DNA of 64,000 nucleotides from Lewinella sp. W8 (GCF_004375085.3 NZ_SNAQ03000001.1:545846-609845), one strand, 5' to 3'. Counted from the first letter of the stretch, positions 26,305 to 36,131 are shown. The notes: generated from the sequence alone by a model not told the origin. Numbers and translations: made by a program.

Positions 26305-27485
26305 TTACCGACAATAACTTCAAAGAACTGGCCCGCTTCAGTGGCCCACACTCTGTTTCTATGTATTTCCCCACCGGCCGCGTTGGCCAGGAGGAGAAGT
26401 CCCGTATACGGGCTAAGAATGCCGTGCAATTGGCCGCTCGCAAACTTGAAAAGCAATTCGGGTTGCGCCCGTCACAGGCGGAGCAATTTCTGCAGCCGGC
26501 CATTGATTTATTCGCCGAGCCGGAATTCTGGCAAGATCAAAGTGACGGCCTGGCCGTGTTTATCGGTGACGGACACTTCAGCCATTATGCCTGTCCGATT
26601 GACTTCCGTAGCCAGGTATACGTACAGCAGACCTTTTACGTACGTCCCCTGATTTCGCTGGTGAACGAGGACCCCGCCCGTTTTTACCTTCTTTCCCTCA
26701 GTCGCGACAACATCCGCCTGTTTGAAACTACCGAATACAGCATCCAGGAACTGGAATTTGCCGAAGAGGTGCCCAGTAATATGGCCGAAGCGTTACGGAT
26801 TGATGACCGCAGCCGCGGACTGACCCGCGCTGGTGCCCCCGGCAAAAAAGCCGGTAGTAACTCCGTATTCTTTGGCCGTGACGCCGATCACGATCAGGAG
26901 AATGAAGAAATCAAGGTCTTTTTTGACCGCGTGAACGACGGCGTGACCAGTATTCTGTGCGACGACAATGCACCCCTGGTGCTGGCGGGAGTAGAAGAAC
27001 TAATTCCCATTTACCGGGAGGCCAATAGTTATGCTCACCTGTACGAAGAGGACTTTATGGCCGGTAATGTGGCGGATAAGCAACCCGCCGAGTTACAGGA
27101 AATGGCCTGGAACGTAGTGGCGCCCCACTTTCAGGAACAATACCAGCGGGATCTCGAAAAATTCGAGGCGAAACTGGCCAATAACGAGGCAAGTTTTGGT
27201 GTCCATACCGTCATTCCCGCAGCCATCAATGGCCGGGTGGAGGTACTCTGGGTCGATAAAGATCACGATAGCTACGGTACCTACGATGAAGCGACCAACG
27301 GCGTATCGCTTGACCCGGAGCAGAATGATGCTAACAGCGAGGAGTTGCTCGAACGGGCAGCCCGAGCCGCCCATGCCTCCGGTGCGAAGGTGTATAATCT
27401 GCCCCGGACGGAAATGCCCCGCATTACCTCCGGAATCTGTGCCATTTACCGCTATAATGTAGACGCACAGACCACGAACCTGTAA
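26301..27485 (+). CDS. baeRF-type protein (bacterial archaeo-eukaryotic release-factor-like domain)
   Basis: A 394-residue soluble protein with the pattern of the baeRF families: an N-terminal SVSMYFPTGRVGQEEKSRIRAKNAVQLAARKLE block, DGLAVFIGDGHFSHYACP, FYVRPLISLVNEDPARFYLLSLSRDNIRLFE and a central VFFDRVNDGVTSILCDDNAPLVLAGVEELIPIYREANSY. The C-terminal part ends with the L7Ae-like ASGAKVYNLPRTEMP...ICAIYRY. These proteins resemble eRF1/Pelota domains and are thought to act on stalled ribosomes or in stress hibernation; specific function is not established. Start GTG at 26301 overlaps the upstream small gene. Family number (3 or 7) is uncertain. Confidence 0.78.
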   Translation: MITDNNFKELARFSGPHSVSMYFPTGRVGQEEKSRIRAKNAVQLAARKLEKQFGLRPSQAEQFLQPAIDLFAEPEFWQDQSDGLAVFIGDGHFSHYACPIDFRSQVYVQQTFYVRPLISLVNEDPARFYLLSLSRDNIRLFETTEYSIQELEFAEEVPSNMAEALRIDDRSRGLTRAGAPGKKAGSNSVFFGRDADHDQENEEIKVFFDRVNDGVTSILCDDNAPLVLAGVEELIPIYREANSYAHLYEEDFMAGNVADKQPAELQEMAWNVVAPHFQEQYQRDLEKFEAKLANNEASFGVHTVIPAAINGRVEVLWVDKDHDSYGTYDEATNGVSLDPEQNDANSEELLERAARAAHASGAKVYNLPRTEMPRITSGICAIYRYNVDAQTTNL

Positions 27486-27625
27486 AGTTGGCACCCGAAT
27501 AATTACCTGGCACCTGCACGCCGTTGCCAAAGGCTAGTCGCGTAAACCCTCCGGGCCCGAAACCTTACCTCCAAAACGGAGTACGTTTCGTCATCCGAAA
27601 GCAGTTGCCGGTGATAAAAAGCAAG

Positions 27626-27657
27626 AAGCCCCGCAATCCAGACGGATTGCGGGGCTT
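27626..27657 (-). terminator. Terminator of tRNA-Thr
   Basis: A perfect 14-bp stem (27626-27639 with 27644-27657, AAGCCCCGCAATCC and its complement), loop AGAC. On the minus strand it is followed by a T-rich stretch (CTTGCTTTTTATC), so it ends the tRNA transcript. Confidence 0.85.
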
Positions 27658-27664
27658 TGCTGTG

Positions 27665-27737
27665 AGCCACCCACCGGACTCGAACCGGTGACCTATTCAT
27701 TACGAATGAATTGCTCTACCAGCTGAGCTAGGGTGGC
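27665..27737 (-). tRNA. tRNA-Thr (anticodon CGT)
   Basis: Minus-strand cloverleaf of 73 nt. Acceptor stem GCCACCC/GGGTGGC, D-arm with GCTCAGCTGGTAGAGC, anticodon stem ATTCA/TGAAT with loop TTCGTAA giving anticodon CGT, T-arm CACCGGTTCGAGTCCGGTG and discriminator T. CCA is not encoded. The CGT anticodon reads ACG threonine codons. Confidence 0.97.
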
Positions 27738-27810
27738 TGATTAAAGCGGACGCAAAGATAAAATGCTACGGGATAATGCACCAAGCTTAGGGAAAGTTTT
27801 TTTACCGCCG

Positions 27811-27818
27811 TACTTTTG
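27811..27818 (+). promoter_or_regulatory. -7 promoter element TACTTTTG for prfC
   Basis: A perfect TAnnTTTG match 11 nt before the prfC ATG, implying a leader of only a few nucleotides. Confidence 0.6.
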
Positions 27819-27829
27819 CGCTCCGAATT

Positions 27830-29413
27830 ATGAGCCAGAAAACCGAAATCGCCCGTCGCCGCACCTTCGGCATCGTTGCCCACCCCGATGCGGGGAAGAC
27901 CACCCTGACCGAGAAACTCCTCCTTTTCGGGGGCGCCATTCAGGTTGCCGGGGCCGTGAAGAGCAATAAGATCAAAAAGACCACGACCTCCGACTTTATG
28001 GAGATCGAGCGGCAACGGGGCATCTCCGTAGCCACCTCCGTGATGGCCTTCGACTACGCAGATAAGAAGATCAACATCCTCGATACGCCCGGCCACAAAG
28101 ACTTTGCGGAAGATACCTACCGCACCCTGACGGCGGTGGACAGCGTGATCGTGGTCATTGACGTCGCCAAGGGGGTAGAGGAACAAACGGAAAAACTGGT
28201 GGAAGTCTGCCGGATGCGCAGGACCCCCGTCATTGTCTTCGTCAATAAACTGGACCGCCCCGGTAAAGAAGCCTTCGACCTCATCGACGAGATCGAACAG
28301 AAACTGCACCTGAACGCCCGGCCGCTCAGCTGGCCGATCGGGATGGGAGACCGGTTCCAGGGCGTCTACAATCTCTTTGAGGAAAAACTAGTGCTGTTCC
28401 GGCCCGACAACAAACAGGGGCGTCCGGAAGAGGTCATTGAATTCAATGACCTGGCGGACCCGCAACTGGATAGCCTGGTTGGGGAGGACGCCGCCGAAGA
28501 GCTGCGCGGCGAGGTGGAGATGATCAACGAGGTCTATCCCGATTTTGCACGCCAGGACTACCTGGATGGAGAAATCAGCCCCGTATTTTTCGGCTCGGCC
28601 GTCAATAATTTTGGCGTCAAGGAACTATTGGACTGCTTCGTGCAAATCGCTCCGCCGCCCCGGCCCCGGCCGGCCGAAGAGCGGCAGGTGGAACCCAACG
28701 AAGATCAGTTTTCCGGCTTCGTTTTCAAGATTCACGCCAACATGGACCCCCGTCACCGGGACCGCATTGCCTTCCTCCGGATCTGCTCCGGCACCTTCGA
28801 GCGCAACACCAACTATCTGCACGTGCGGCAAGGTCGGAAGCTGAAGTTTGCCAACCCGACCAGCTTCATGGCCGCCAAAAAAGAAGTGGTGGACGAGGCC
28901 TTTGCGGGTGACGTGGTGGGACTCTATGACTCGGGGAACTTCAAAATCGGGGATACCCTGACGGAAGGGGAGGAGTTACACTTTAAGGGTGTCCCTTCCT
29001 TTAGTCCTGAACAATTTCGGCGGGTCATCAACGGTGATCCGTTGAAGTCCAAGCAACTGGCCAAGGGAATCGACCAACTCATGGACGAAGGTGTAGCCCA
29101 GCTATTTACCCGTACGGTGGATAACGCCCAGATCATCGGAACGGTGGGGGCACTGCAGTTCGACGTAATTCAGTACCGGCTCGAGCACGAGTATGGCGCA
29201 AAGGTCATTTACGAGCCCATCAACCTCCACAAAGCGCTGTGGGTGACGAGTGAGGATCCGGCCGCCATGCGGGCCTTTTTGGAACGCCGCCGTCAGCACG
29301 TGGGGGTCGACAAGAGCGGCCGAAACGTATACCTTGCCGAAAGCGCCTGGACGCTCCAGATGGCTAAGGATAACCACCCGGAGATCGAGTTTCATTCGAC
29401 CAGTGAGCTGTAA
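27830..29413 (+). CDS. prfC: Peptide chain release factor 3
   Basis: A 527-residue translational GTPase of the RF3 type. The G1 loop [15 protein letters not shown] (residues 17-31), the G2 region with [11 protein letters not shown]3 DTPGHKDF and G4 NKLDRPGKE are intact. Domain II and the RF3-specific C-terminal domain ([18 protein letters not shown]-like [15 protein letters not shown], and [17 protein letters not shown]) follow. RF3 stimulates the recycling of RF1 and RF2 from the ribosome after termination, using GTP. Length is usual. The TACTTTTG element 11 nt upstream suggests a very short leader. The tRNA-Thr on the other strand shares the promoter region. Confidence 0.97.
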   Translation: MSQKTEIARRRTFGIVAHPDAGKTTLTEKLLLFGGAIQVAGAVKSNKIKKTTTSDFMEIERQRGISVATSVMAFDYADKKINILDTPGHKDFAEDTYRTLTAVDSVIVVIDVAKGVEEQTEKLVEVCRMRRTPVIVFVNKLDRPGKEAFDLIDEIEQKLHLNARPLSWPIGMGDRFQGVYNLFEEKLVLFRPDNKQGRPEEVIEFNDLADPQLDSLVGEDAAEELRGEVEMINEVYPDFARQDYLDGEISPVFFGSAVNNFGVKELLDCFVQIAPPPRPRPAEERQVEPNEDQFSGFVFKIHANMDPRHRDRIAFLRICSGTFERNTNYLHVRQGRKLKFANPTSFMAAKKEVVDEAFAGDVVGLYDSGNFKIGDTLTEGEELHFKGVPSFSPEQFRRVINGDPLKSKQLAKGIDQLMDEGVAQLFTRTVDNAQIIGTVGALQFDVIQYRLEHEYGAKVIYEPINLHKALWVTSEDPAAMRAFLERRRQHVGVDKSGRNVYLAESAWTLQMAKDNHPEIEFHSTSEL

Positions 29414-29647
29414 CCGCGATACACCCCAAAGAAAACGTTACCATAGTGTTAAACTACCCGTTTTCGCCCTTCAGATTAGCCTTTCTCGCAACTGTTTGTA
29501 TATTTGTTTGTCTACAAACGGCGGCTCAGCACTAAGGATTTACGATATTGGAGCCGTTTAGCCTTCCCAAATAGCAATTGTGTGACGTTAAGTTCAATTT
29601 GCCACGTGATCCAACCATGTGGTTTTTTCTAAGACACACGCTTTTAT

Positions 29648-30631
29648 ATGTTCAAAAGGATCTTCTTTTTCCTGCTCTTACTGAATTCAATGTTTTTCAT
29701 GAGCAGTACGCAGTTTGACGTCAGCCGCCTCCAGGCTGAATTCGTACAGGCTTCCAGTTTCTTCATGCCGGTTAATTTGGAGCGCGTTGCCGCTCCCGTT
29801 GCGGACTTTCCCATGGAGGAAGCTGCACCCGTAGCCGCGCTGCGTGACTTCAGCAACGAAACGCTGCAGGCAGAACTCAAAGCCAGAATTTTAGCCAACC
29901 CCGTGTGGGCCAAGCTTTACCGGAACAAGAAACTGTCCGTCGGTCTGGTGGACATGCAGGAGGAAACCGCCCCCCGCTTTGCCACCCTCAACGGACGGCA
30001 CATGATGTACGCGGCCAGCCTGCCCAAAATTGCCGTTTTGGCCGCCGCTCAGGACGCCATCGAGCGCGGTGAACTCAAGGAGACGGAAGAAATCCGTCGG
30101 GACATGCGACTGATGATCGCCAAGTCCAACAACGCCGCCACCACCCGGATGATCGACCGGGTTGGTTTCGAAAACATCGAAAGAACCATGACGAGCCCCG
30201 AACTCAAACTGTACGACCCCGAATTCGGTGGTGGTCTTTGGGTGGGCAAGCGCTACGCCGCCGGTGGTCGTCGGTACCCGGATCCCATCAAGGGAATCAG
30301 CCACGCCGCCACCGCCGAGCAGGTGTGCCGCTACTTCTACCTGCTGGCCAACGGTCGTCTGATCAGTGAAACGGCCAGCAGCGCCATGATGAGCTACCTG
30401 GTCAACCCGGAGTTGCACCACAAGTTCGTCAATACGCTCGACCGGATCGCCCCCAACGCCACGGTATACCGCAAGTCGGGTTCCTGGTCCGTTTTCCACG
30501 CAGATGTAGCCATGGTGCAGGGCCCCGAGCGGAACTACATCATGACGGCTCTCGTGGAAGACCCCGAAGGCGAGCAAATTTGCCGTGAACTGGCCGAAGT
30601 GCTCGACGAACTGGCCCGGGTTCGCAGCTAA
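29648..30631 (+). CDS. Class A beta-lactamase-fold serine hydrolase
   Basis: A 327-residue exported protein with an N-terminal hydrophobic segment (about 4-18). The three active-site motifs of penicillin-recognising enzymes are visible: SxxK as Ser124-Leu-Pro-Lys127 (AASLPKIAV), SxN as Ser160-Asn-Asn162 (AKSNNAATT) and KSG at 276-278 (YRKSGSW). The class A Glu166-type omega loop is not clear, so this is more probably a penicillin-binding-protein-like or other serine hydrolase than an efficient beta-lactamase. It acts in the periplasm. It is followed by a strong terminator and appears monocistronic. Confidence 0.85.
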   Translation: MFKRIFFFLLLLNSMFFMSSTQFDVSRLQAEFVQASSFFMPVNLERVAAPVADFPMEEAAPVAALRDFSNETLQAELKARILANPVWAKLYRNKKLSVGLVDMQEETAPRFATLNGRHMMYAASLPKIAVLAAAQDAIERGELKETEEIRRDMRLMIAKSNNAATTRMIDRVGFENIERTMTSPELKLYDPEFGGGLWVGKRYAAGGRRYPDPIKGISHAATAEQVCRYFYLLANGRLISETASSAMMSYLVNPELHHKFVNTLDRIAPNATVYRKSGSWSVFHADVAMVQGPERNYIMTALVEDPEGEQICRELAEVLDELARVRS

Positions 30632-30650
30632 AAAAGAATCTTCAACAACT

Positions 30651-30686
30651 TACCCCCGTCAGGTTTCTGGCGGGGGTATTTTTTTA
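30651..30686 (+). terminator. Rho-independent terminator after the serine hydrolase
   Basis: Stem TACCCCCG (30651-30658) with CGGGGGTA (30671-30678), followed by a run of eight T residues. Confidence 0.88.
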
Positions 30687-30762
30687 TTTGCTGAGTTTTT
30701 GCAACTTTGTTGCAGTAATGGCGTTCCCGTACTACCTTTATACTTCCAATAACCATAACCAC

Positions 30763-31326
30763 ATGAAAAACCTTTTTCTCTTACTCTTTGCTCTTGTTGC
30801 CCTGGTAACCTTCAACGCCTGCGATGACGATGACCCCATCATCGAGAACCCCGAAGAAGTCATCACCGACCTGACCTACACCCTTACCCCGACGGGAGGC
30901 GGTGACGTGGTGACGATGACCTTTCAGGATCGTGACGGCGACGGTGGCAACGCCCCCACCATCACGGTATCCGGACCACTGGCGGCAAACGCTACCTACA
31001 CCGGGTCGCTGGAACTCCTGGATGCTTCCGACGCCAGCGACATCGAAGACATCACCGAAGAGGTAGAAGAGGAGGATGATGAGCATATGTTCTTCTTCCA
31101 GGTGAGTTCTGCTGACCTGACGATCGCTTACGGCGACAGCGACGGCGACGGAAACCCCGTCGGTCTGCTGACCGACGTTACCGCCGGCGCGGCGGGCTTT
31201 GGAACTCTGACCATCATTCTGCGCCATGAGCCCAATAAGAGTGCCGCCGGCCTGGCGATCAATACGCCCGAGCTTGCCGGTGGAGAAACGGACATTGAAG
31301 TTACTTTCAACGTAACTATTCAGTAG
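30763..31326 (+). CDS. Lipoprotein paired with a TonB-dependent receptor
   Basis: A 187-residue lipoprotein. The start is placed at ATG 30763 (MKNLFLLLFALVALVTFNAC), giving a signal peptide with lipobox FNAC; upstream in-frame codons give a poor N-terminus. The Cys is followed by DDDD, a surface-export-like acidic patch. The rest, with TLTPTGGGDVVTMTFQD, the TYTGSLELLDA block and EDDEHMFFF, resembles a Bacteroidota protein often annotated as type 1 periplasmic-binding-fold superfamily and found directly upstream of ZnuD-like receptors. The next gene is only 14 nt downstream, so it probably acts with the receptor in metal or ligand capture at the outer membrane. A near-consensus TACCTTTA box (30733-30740) precedes it. 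Confidence 0.8.
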   Translation: MKNLFLLLFALVALVTFNACDDDDPIIENPEEVITDLTYTLTPTGGGDVVTMTFQDRDGDGGNAPTITVSGPLAANATYTGSLELLDASDASDIEDITEEVEEEDDEHMFFFQVSSADLTIAYGDSDGDGNPVGLLTDVTAGAAGFGTLTIILRHEPNKSAAGLAINTPELAGGETDIEVTFNVTIQ

Positions 31327-31339
31327 TTTTGCGGGCCCG

Positions 31340-33709
31340 GTGATCTTGCCGGGCCCGCCCACCAAATTAGTTTACTTGCCTACCGGAAGATTTCCGAAAA
31401 CCGTCTTTCGATTTTCCCTGCTTGCCACCTTATTCCTGGTAGGTGGAGAATACGTTGCGGCTCAGACCGGATGCTCCTTTACCATATCCGGAAGGATTTT
31501 AAGTGAGCACGACGGCGAGCAGTTGGGGTACGCCAACGTCTACCTGATAGATGAGCGGGTGGGCGTGCAGGCAGACAGTAGTGGCTACTTTGAGGTGAAC
31601 AATGTTTGCGGCGGAGCGCAGGTGCTGAGATTTTCTCACATCGGCTGTGATGCACAAGAAATCGAAATGCTGCTACGGGGGGATACCACGCTGACGGTAT
31701 TCCTGCACCACCACGACAACTTTACGGAAACGGTGACGGTGTCCTCCGCTGCGTCGGCGGAGTATACCCGGGAACTCGACCGGCAGGCGGTAGCTACCCT
31801 TGGCGACGTGCTGGAACGCACGGCCGGCGTGAGCAGCCTGCGCAGCGGAACGGCCGCGGCCAAGCCCGTCTACGATGGCGTCTTCGGCAACCGCCTCAGC
31901 CTTCAGAACAACGGCATCGCCCAGAGTGGGCAACAATGGGGAAACGACCACGCCCCGGAAATTGACCCCTGGGTCGCGGCCTACGTCCGCGTAGTGGAGG
32001 GCGTGGAGGCCCTGAAGTACGCCGGCCCCACGGTCGCGGCCACCGTCCTGATCGAACCAGCGCCCCTCCGGGAGAACGAATCTCCTTCGGGGACCCTGGC
32101 CTACGGATTTCAGTCCAATGGCCTCGGGAATACCCTCAATGCCCGCCTGACGGCGGGCGGCCGCACGGCCTACCGCCTCAGCGCCACGGGAAAAATACGC
32201 GGAGATCAACGGGCTCCAGACTACGTGCTGACGAACACCGGACGTCAGGAAATAAACGCCGCCCTTCAGCTGGCCCACTTCCACAACCAGCGGTGGACGA
32301 GCCGCCTCTACTACAGCATCTTCAACGCCAACATCGGCGTACTGCGTGGCTCTCACATCGGTAACCTGACGGACCTGCAGGACGCCATCGGCCGGGAGGA
32401 GCCCTTCTTCACGCAGCCGGACATCAGTTTTGACATCAACTCTCCCCGGCAGGCCGTGCAGCACCACCTGCTGAAACTCGAAACCGAGTTTCGCCCCAAC
32501 GAAGATCACCGGCTGACCCTCCGCTACGGCGGACAGCTCAACAACCGCAAGGAGTTTGACGTCCGGCGGGGCGACCGAGATAATATCCCCGCCCTCAGCC
32601 TGCGGCAGTGGAGCCACCTCGTGGAGGGCGCCTGGCACCACGAGCTGGCTCCGGACCGCCACCTGGACGCCAACCTGCAGTACGAATTTGTCCTCAACGA
32701 CAACGTTCCCGGCACGGGAATCTTTCCCCTGATTCCGGACTACAACGCCAACCGCGCCTCGGCCTACCTGGCCTACCACGAAGAGGGCGACCGCTGGCAG
32801 TACCACGCCGGGCTACGGGTGGACCGGCAGTTCTACGAAGCCATCACCATCACCCCCGACCCGCCCTTCCGGATCGAACGCTTCGAGCACCGCTTCAATA
32901 CCCTTGGCGCCAGCGCCGAGGGAAACTACCGGATCACCGGGCGCTCCAGCCTGCGGCTGGGCGTTACGCTTCGGGAGCGGGCCCCGCAAATCAATGAACT
33001 CTACAGCCGTGGCCTGCACCAGGGCGTCAGCGGTATTGAGGAGGGAGACAACAGCCTGCAACCCGAGCGCTCCCTGAAGGTGACGGGAGGCTGGCGGTAC
33101 GCCAGTAATTCCCTGATCGTCAACGCCAGCGCCTTCGTACAACCCGTACGGGACTACATCTTTCTGGAACCCCAGCCGGAATTTCGGCTGACCATCCGGG
33201 GTGCTTTTCCTCTCTTCCTCTACCGGGCCGGCGATGCGCTGCTCTACGGCAGCACCCTGACCACCTTCTGGCAACCCAACGATCGCTGGGAAGTGGATGG
33301 CCGTCTGGCCATCGTCCGGGGCCGTAACCGGACCGAAGACAGTCCGTTGGTGTACATGCCCGCTGATAACCTCCGTCTGGGGGTGAAGTACCGCACGGGA
33401 AGCCAGCCGCGGGGCTGGCAACTGAGCCTGAGCGCCCTGCTGGTGGACCGGCAAACCCGCTTGGACGCAGAACAGGACTTCCTGCCGCCGCCCCCCGGCT
33501 ACGCGCTGCTGGAAGCCGGATTGGAAAAGGAATGGGGGCTGCCCGTGAAGAATCCCTCGGCCCCCGGCCGTACGGAACGAACGCTGCACCTGCGCCTCGG
33601 CGCCCAGAACCTGCTCAATTCCACCTACCGGGACTACCTTGACCGTCAGCGGTACTTCGCCGACGCCCCGGGCCGCAATGTAGAACTGCGGCTGAGTTAC
33701 GAATGGTAA
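31340..33709 (+). CDS. TonB-dependent outer membrane receptor (possibly zinc type)
   Basis: A 789-residue outer membrane protein. A signal peptide (about 20-40, RFSLLATLFLVGGEYVAAQ) is followed by a carboxypeptidase-D-like beta-sandwich (ISGRILSEHDGEQLGYANVYLID), a plug domain (LGDVLERTAGVSSLRSGTAAAKPVYDGVFGNRLSLQNNGI) and a 22-strand-type barrel ending in LRLSYEW with a C-terminal Trp. The RERAPQINELYSRGLHQGVSGIEEGD segment is typical of ZnuD-like receptors. Histidine-rich stretches (HFHNQ, VQHHLLK) would fit metal uptake. The paired lipoprotein is upstream by 14 nt. Start: GTG at 31340, or a downstream TTG near 31376; neither is certain. Zinc specificity is inference. Confidence 0.88.
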   Translation: MILPGPPTKLVYLPTGRFPKTVFRFSLLATLFLVGGEYVAAQTGCSFTISGRILSEHDGEQLGYANVYLIDERVGVQADSSGYFEVNNVCGGAQVLRFSHIGCDAQEIEMLLRGDTTLTVFLHHHDNFTETVTVSSAASAEYTRELDRQAVATLGDVLERTAGVSSLRSGTAAAKPVYDGVFGNRLSLQNNGIAQSGQQWGNDHAPEIDPWVAAYVRVVEGVEALKYAGPTVAATVLIEPAPLRENESPSGTLAYGFQSNGLGNTLNARLTAGGRTAYRLSATGKIRGDQRAPDYVLTNTGRQEINAALQLAHFHNQRWTSRLYYSIFNANIGVLRGSHIGNLTDLQDAIGREEPFFTQPDISFDINSPRQAVQHHLLKLETEFRPNEDHRLTLRYGGQLNNRKEFDVRRGDRDNIPALSLRQWSHLVEGAWHHELAPDRHLDANLQYEFVLNDNVPGTGIFPLIPDYNANRASAYLAYHEEGDRWQYHAGLRVDRQFYEAITITPDPPFRIERFEHRFNTLGASAEGNYRITGRSSLRLGVTLRERAPQINELYSRGLHQGVSGIEEGDNSLQPERSLKVTGGWRYASNSLIVNASAFVQPVRDYIFLEPQPEFRLTIRGAFPLFLYRAGDALLYGSTLTTFWQPNDRWEVDGRLAIVRGRNRTEDSPLVYMPADNLRLGVKYRTGSQPRGWQLSLSALLVDRQTRLDAEQDFLPPPPGYALLEAGLEKEWGLPVKNPSAPGRTERTLHLRLGAQNLLNSTYRDYLDRQRYFADAPGRNVELRLSYEW

Positions 33710-33722
33710 ATGTTTTCCCTCC

Positions 33723-34307
33723 TTACAGCCTCCGTCTTCTCCGCATGCTTCGCTCGTTAAATTCGGCGACGATGGCGTAGATGTCACGGTAGCGGTAGCC
33801 CCGCTTGCCGATTTTTCGGGCGAGCTCCGGACTGGCCTCGGCGAAAAATTCGCGGAGGCTTTTCTTATATCCTACCCGCGGCACGGGAAAGATTTGGTCC
33901 TTGCCGTAGCCGATCCAGTAGGTAGGGATGGGGTTCTGGAAGAGTTGTAGCAATTGGTCGTCAACCCAGTCATCGGAGCTATCGGGAAGGCGGTACAATC
34001 GCAGGGCCCTACCAGATTGGTCTTCGCGTAAAAAGAACCACAGCCCTTCGTGGAAACGGCTGACGTACCGGAAGTTTTCCCCGTCCTTACTGAAGCCGAA
34101 GCCCTTGACGAGGGTGGGGTGAATGGAGTATTCGTCACCGAAATCGTTGGTGAAGACAATCAGGTTTCCCGTCGGGGCGTACTCAATTAAATTCAGATAG
34201 CCCGTCAGCTGGTAGCCGTCTTTGGTCAACAGAAAACCACGGAACGAAGCAGCACTCACGGAAAGGGAAACAAACAGCAGGATAAGAATCAAGTAGGTGT
34301 TCCGCAT
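33723..34307 (-). CDS. Exported protein of unknown function
   Basis: A 194-residue protein with a clear signal peptide (1-19, SLSVSAAS). The mature part is rich in beta-strand-forming residues with aromatic clusters (TGNLIVFTNDFGDEYSIHP, LWFFLREDQSGRALRLYRLP) and a strongly basic C-terminus (RSMRRRRRL). It is convergent with the TonB receptor gene (stop codons 13 nt apart) and 72 nt before the next minus-strand gene. No family is recognised; Bacteroidota-wide conservation is plausible but not checkable here. Confidence 0.7.
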   Translation of the reverse strand: MRNTYLILILLFVSLSVSAASFRGFLLTKDGYQLTGYLNLIEYAPTGNLIVFTNDFGDEYSIHPTLVKGFGFSKDGENFRYVSRFHEGLWFFLREDQSGRALRLYRLPDSSDDWVDDQLLQLFQNPIPTYWIGYGKDQIFPVPRVGYKKSLREFFAEASPELARKIGKRGYRYRDIYAIVAEFNERSMRRRRRL

Positions 34308-34379
34308 ATCAAATTAGTTGCGGAATCAAAATACGAAAAATGCCGTTCTGGTTTTAGCCGCTTTCCAAAAAACCGTCAG

Positions 34380-34910
34380 TTATCCGTCAAGCAATGGCTG
34401 GATAGCGCCCTGAAGATCAACGTAAGTGGGGAAATTTCGGCGGTAGACGTACTTGCGTTTGCCCCGGTAGAGGATGGTGGTGGGCAGGGCGCCCGTCCAG
34501 GCGCGGTCAATCGTTTTCCCCCATTCCGATCCTTCGTCGGTGAGGACCAAATTGGGCAGGTTGATGCCCGCTTGCTGGAAATAGTCGGGGATGCGTTCAA
34601 TGGCGCTGGGCTCCGTGTCGAGACTGACCAGAACGACCTTGACGGGGACGGGGGAAGCCTCGTCCGCCAGGCGTTGCAGTAGCGGTAGCTCTTCCCGACA
34701 GGGCTTGCACCAGGTGGCCCAGAAATTGACGAGGTAGGCCGTGTCGCTCCCACCGCCGAAAAGGCCTTCGATGTCCGCGAAATGCTCGTAGACCGGCACG
34801 TTTTCCGCGTTGCCCAGGGCCGGGGGAGGCGTGGGATCATTTTGCGAGGGACCGCAGGTGCAAAGTACGAGGGCAAGGAGCAATAAAGCGGGAATGAAAC
34901 TTTTGGACAT
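34380..34910 (-). CDS. TlpA-like thioredoxin-fold lipoprotein
   Basis: A 176-residue protein with a lipoprotein signal (MSKSFIPALLLLALVLCTC) and a thioredoxin fold. The active site is WCKPC, with Cys68 and Cys71 in VNFWATWCKPCREELPLLQ. A LVLTDEGSEWGKTIDRAWTGALPTTILYRGKRKYVYR segment provides the cis-proline (LPTT). TlpA/ResA-type proteins reduce disulfides in the periplasm, for example for cytochrome c maturation. The start at 34910 fits the lipoprotein signal; an upstream ATG at 34928 would add six residues and is also possible. Confidence 0.88.
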   Translation of the reverse strand: MSKSFIPALLLLALVLCTCGPSQNDPTPPPALGNAENVPVYEHFADIEGLFGGGSDTAYLVNFWATWCKPCREELPLLQRLADEASPVPVKVVLVSLDTEPSAIERIPDYFQQAGINLPNLVLTDEGSEWGKTIDRAWTGALPTTILYRGKRKYVYRRNFPTYVDLQGAIQPLLDG

Positions 34911-34972
34911 GGGCAATGAATTACGCATTTGCCCACAGTAAAGGAGTTCGGCCCCCCGAAGGTTTTACGGGC

Positions 34973-35932
34973 TTACTCGTCGGACTTCAGGCGTACGGCG
35001 ATCTTCTGGGAGAATTGCTTCACGTAACGCCGCAGATCACGGTGCTTGCGGACTATATCAACGATGGCATCCTCGTGCGCCATGAACTTTTCCCGGACGG
35101 AACGGTGCACCGCCTCGGATTTCGTCATGCTCAGGTACTGCTGATCCTGCAGATCGAGTCGGCCGTCGCTGGATCGCTTGCGCGCGTAGGGCGCGCCCAC
35201 CCAGCCGGAGAAATCGAAATCGTAGCCAATGGGGATCAGTTGGTCGTCCTGGGTACGGAAGAGTTTGAGGTTTTGTCCCGTGGGGATGCTCCAGTCTCCG
35301 TTGGCGATGAAGTACTGGAAAAAGGCCTGGGTGGGTTCGGTGTCTGCGTAGAAGTCTTCGGCGGTGTGCCCAAAGTGGTTGTCTTCCTGTTTCAGATTCA
35401 GCCGATTGGCGAGTTCTTCGTCGTTTTCGATGATGAAGGCCGGAATGGTTTGCAGTTGGTTTTCCCCCACCACGAGGGTGAGCCGAATCAGCCGGACTCG
35501 GAAGCTGTAGGGCGTCAGTTCGTTGTACACCCGGTAGGCCAGAAATTCCCGCATCAGGGCCGCCTCGTTTTCTTCTCCTTCGTGGCAGGGAACCACCAGT
35601 TTATACTTGTCGAACTCGGCAAAACCGTGGTCGCGCAGGGAGCCCCGTTTGAAGTCGATGTTCATGGGCTTGTTGGTGCAGTACACCAGGCGGTAACGCC
35701 CCCGCACCCGTACCCCCGCCGGCATGGAGTGCGGTCCGGATGCGGAGACTACCTGAAAGATGGCGTCCACCTCAATGGTATCCTTTTGTGGCGCTCCGTC
35801 GGGGAAGCGCAGGATGACGTCCAGCCACTCGTCTTCCACGGCCATCAGGTCGTCGAACAGGGAGCTCTGGGCGGTTAGCGAGGGGGTGATCAAAAAGAGA
35901 AACAGGCACAAGGGCAGGCGCATGGACGTCAA
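34973..35932 (-). CDS. CotH-kinase-like exported protein
   Basis: A 319-residue protein with a signal peptide (ending PSLTAQ, about residue 22). The pattern of KYKLVVPCHEGEENEAALMREFLAYRVYNELTPYSFRVRLIRLTLV, AFIIENDEELANRL, IANGDWSIPTGQNLKLF and DDQLIPIGYDFDFSGWV resembles CotH-type protein kinases, in which a DFD-like turn and an upstream Arg/Lys are catalytic. The match is distant, so this is a family-level guess. A -7-like TATCTTCT box lies about 10 nt before the start. A start at the second ATG, 35923, is possible. Confidence 0.6.
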   Translation of the reverse strand: MTSMRLPLCLFLFLITPSLTAQSSLFDDLMAVEDEWLDVILRFPDGAPQKDTIEVDAIFQVVSASGPHSMPAGVRVRGRYRLVYCTNKPMNIDFKRGSLRDHGFAEFDKYKLVVPCHEGEENEAALMREFLAYRVYNELTPYSFRVRLIRLTLVVGENQLQTIPAFIIENDEELANRLNLKQEDNHFGHTAEDFYADTEPTQAFFQYFIANGDWSIPTGQNLKLFRTQDDQLIPIGYDFDFSGWVGAPYARKRSSDGRLDLQDQQYLSMTKSEAVHRSVREKFMAHEDAIVDIVRKHRDLRRYVKQFSQKIAVRLKSDE

Positions 35933-36131
35933 TTTGGCGCAGAAGATAAGGAAAGAGGGGGGGATTGAATGATGGAGGGAGTGAAGGATTGAATGATGGA
36001 GGGATTGAATGATTGAGGGAGTGAATGACGAAAGGAAAAGGCGAGCGCTCCCCGTCAGCGTCCGAGCGAAGCGAGGCTCCTCCGCGGTGTCGCGGCCTTG
36101 AGGCTAGCAGTCTACTACCTTTCGGAGCGAA

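Noticed and set aside
29648..30631. Functional class A beta-lactamase (resistance gene)
   Set aside because: SxxK, SxN and KSG are present, but the omega-loop glutamate is not evident, so resistance cannot be claimed.
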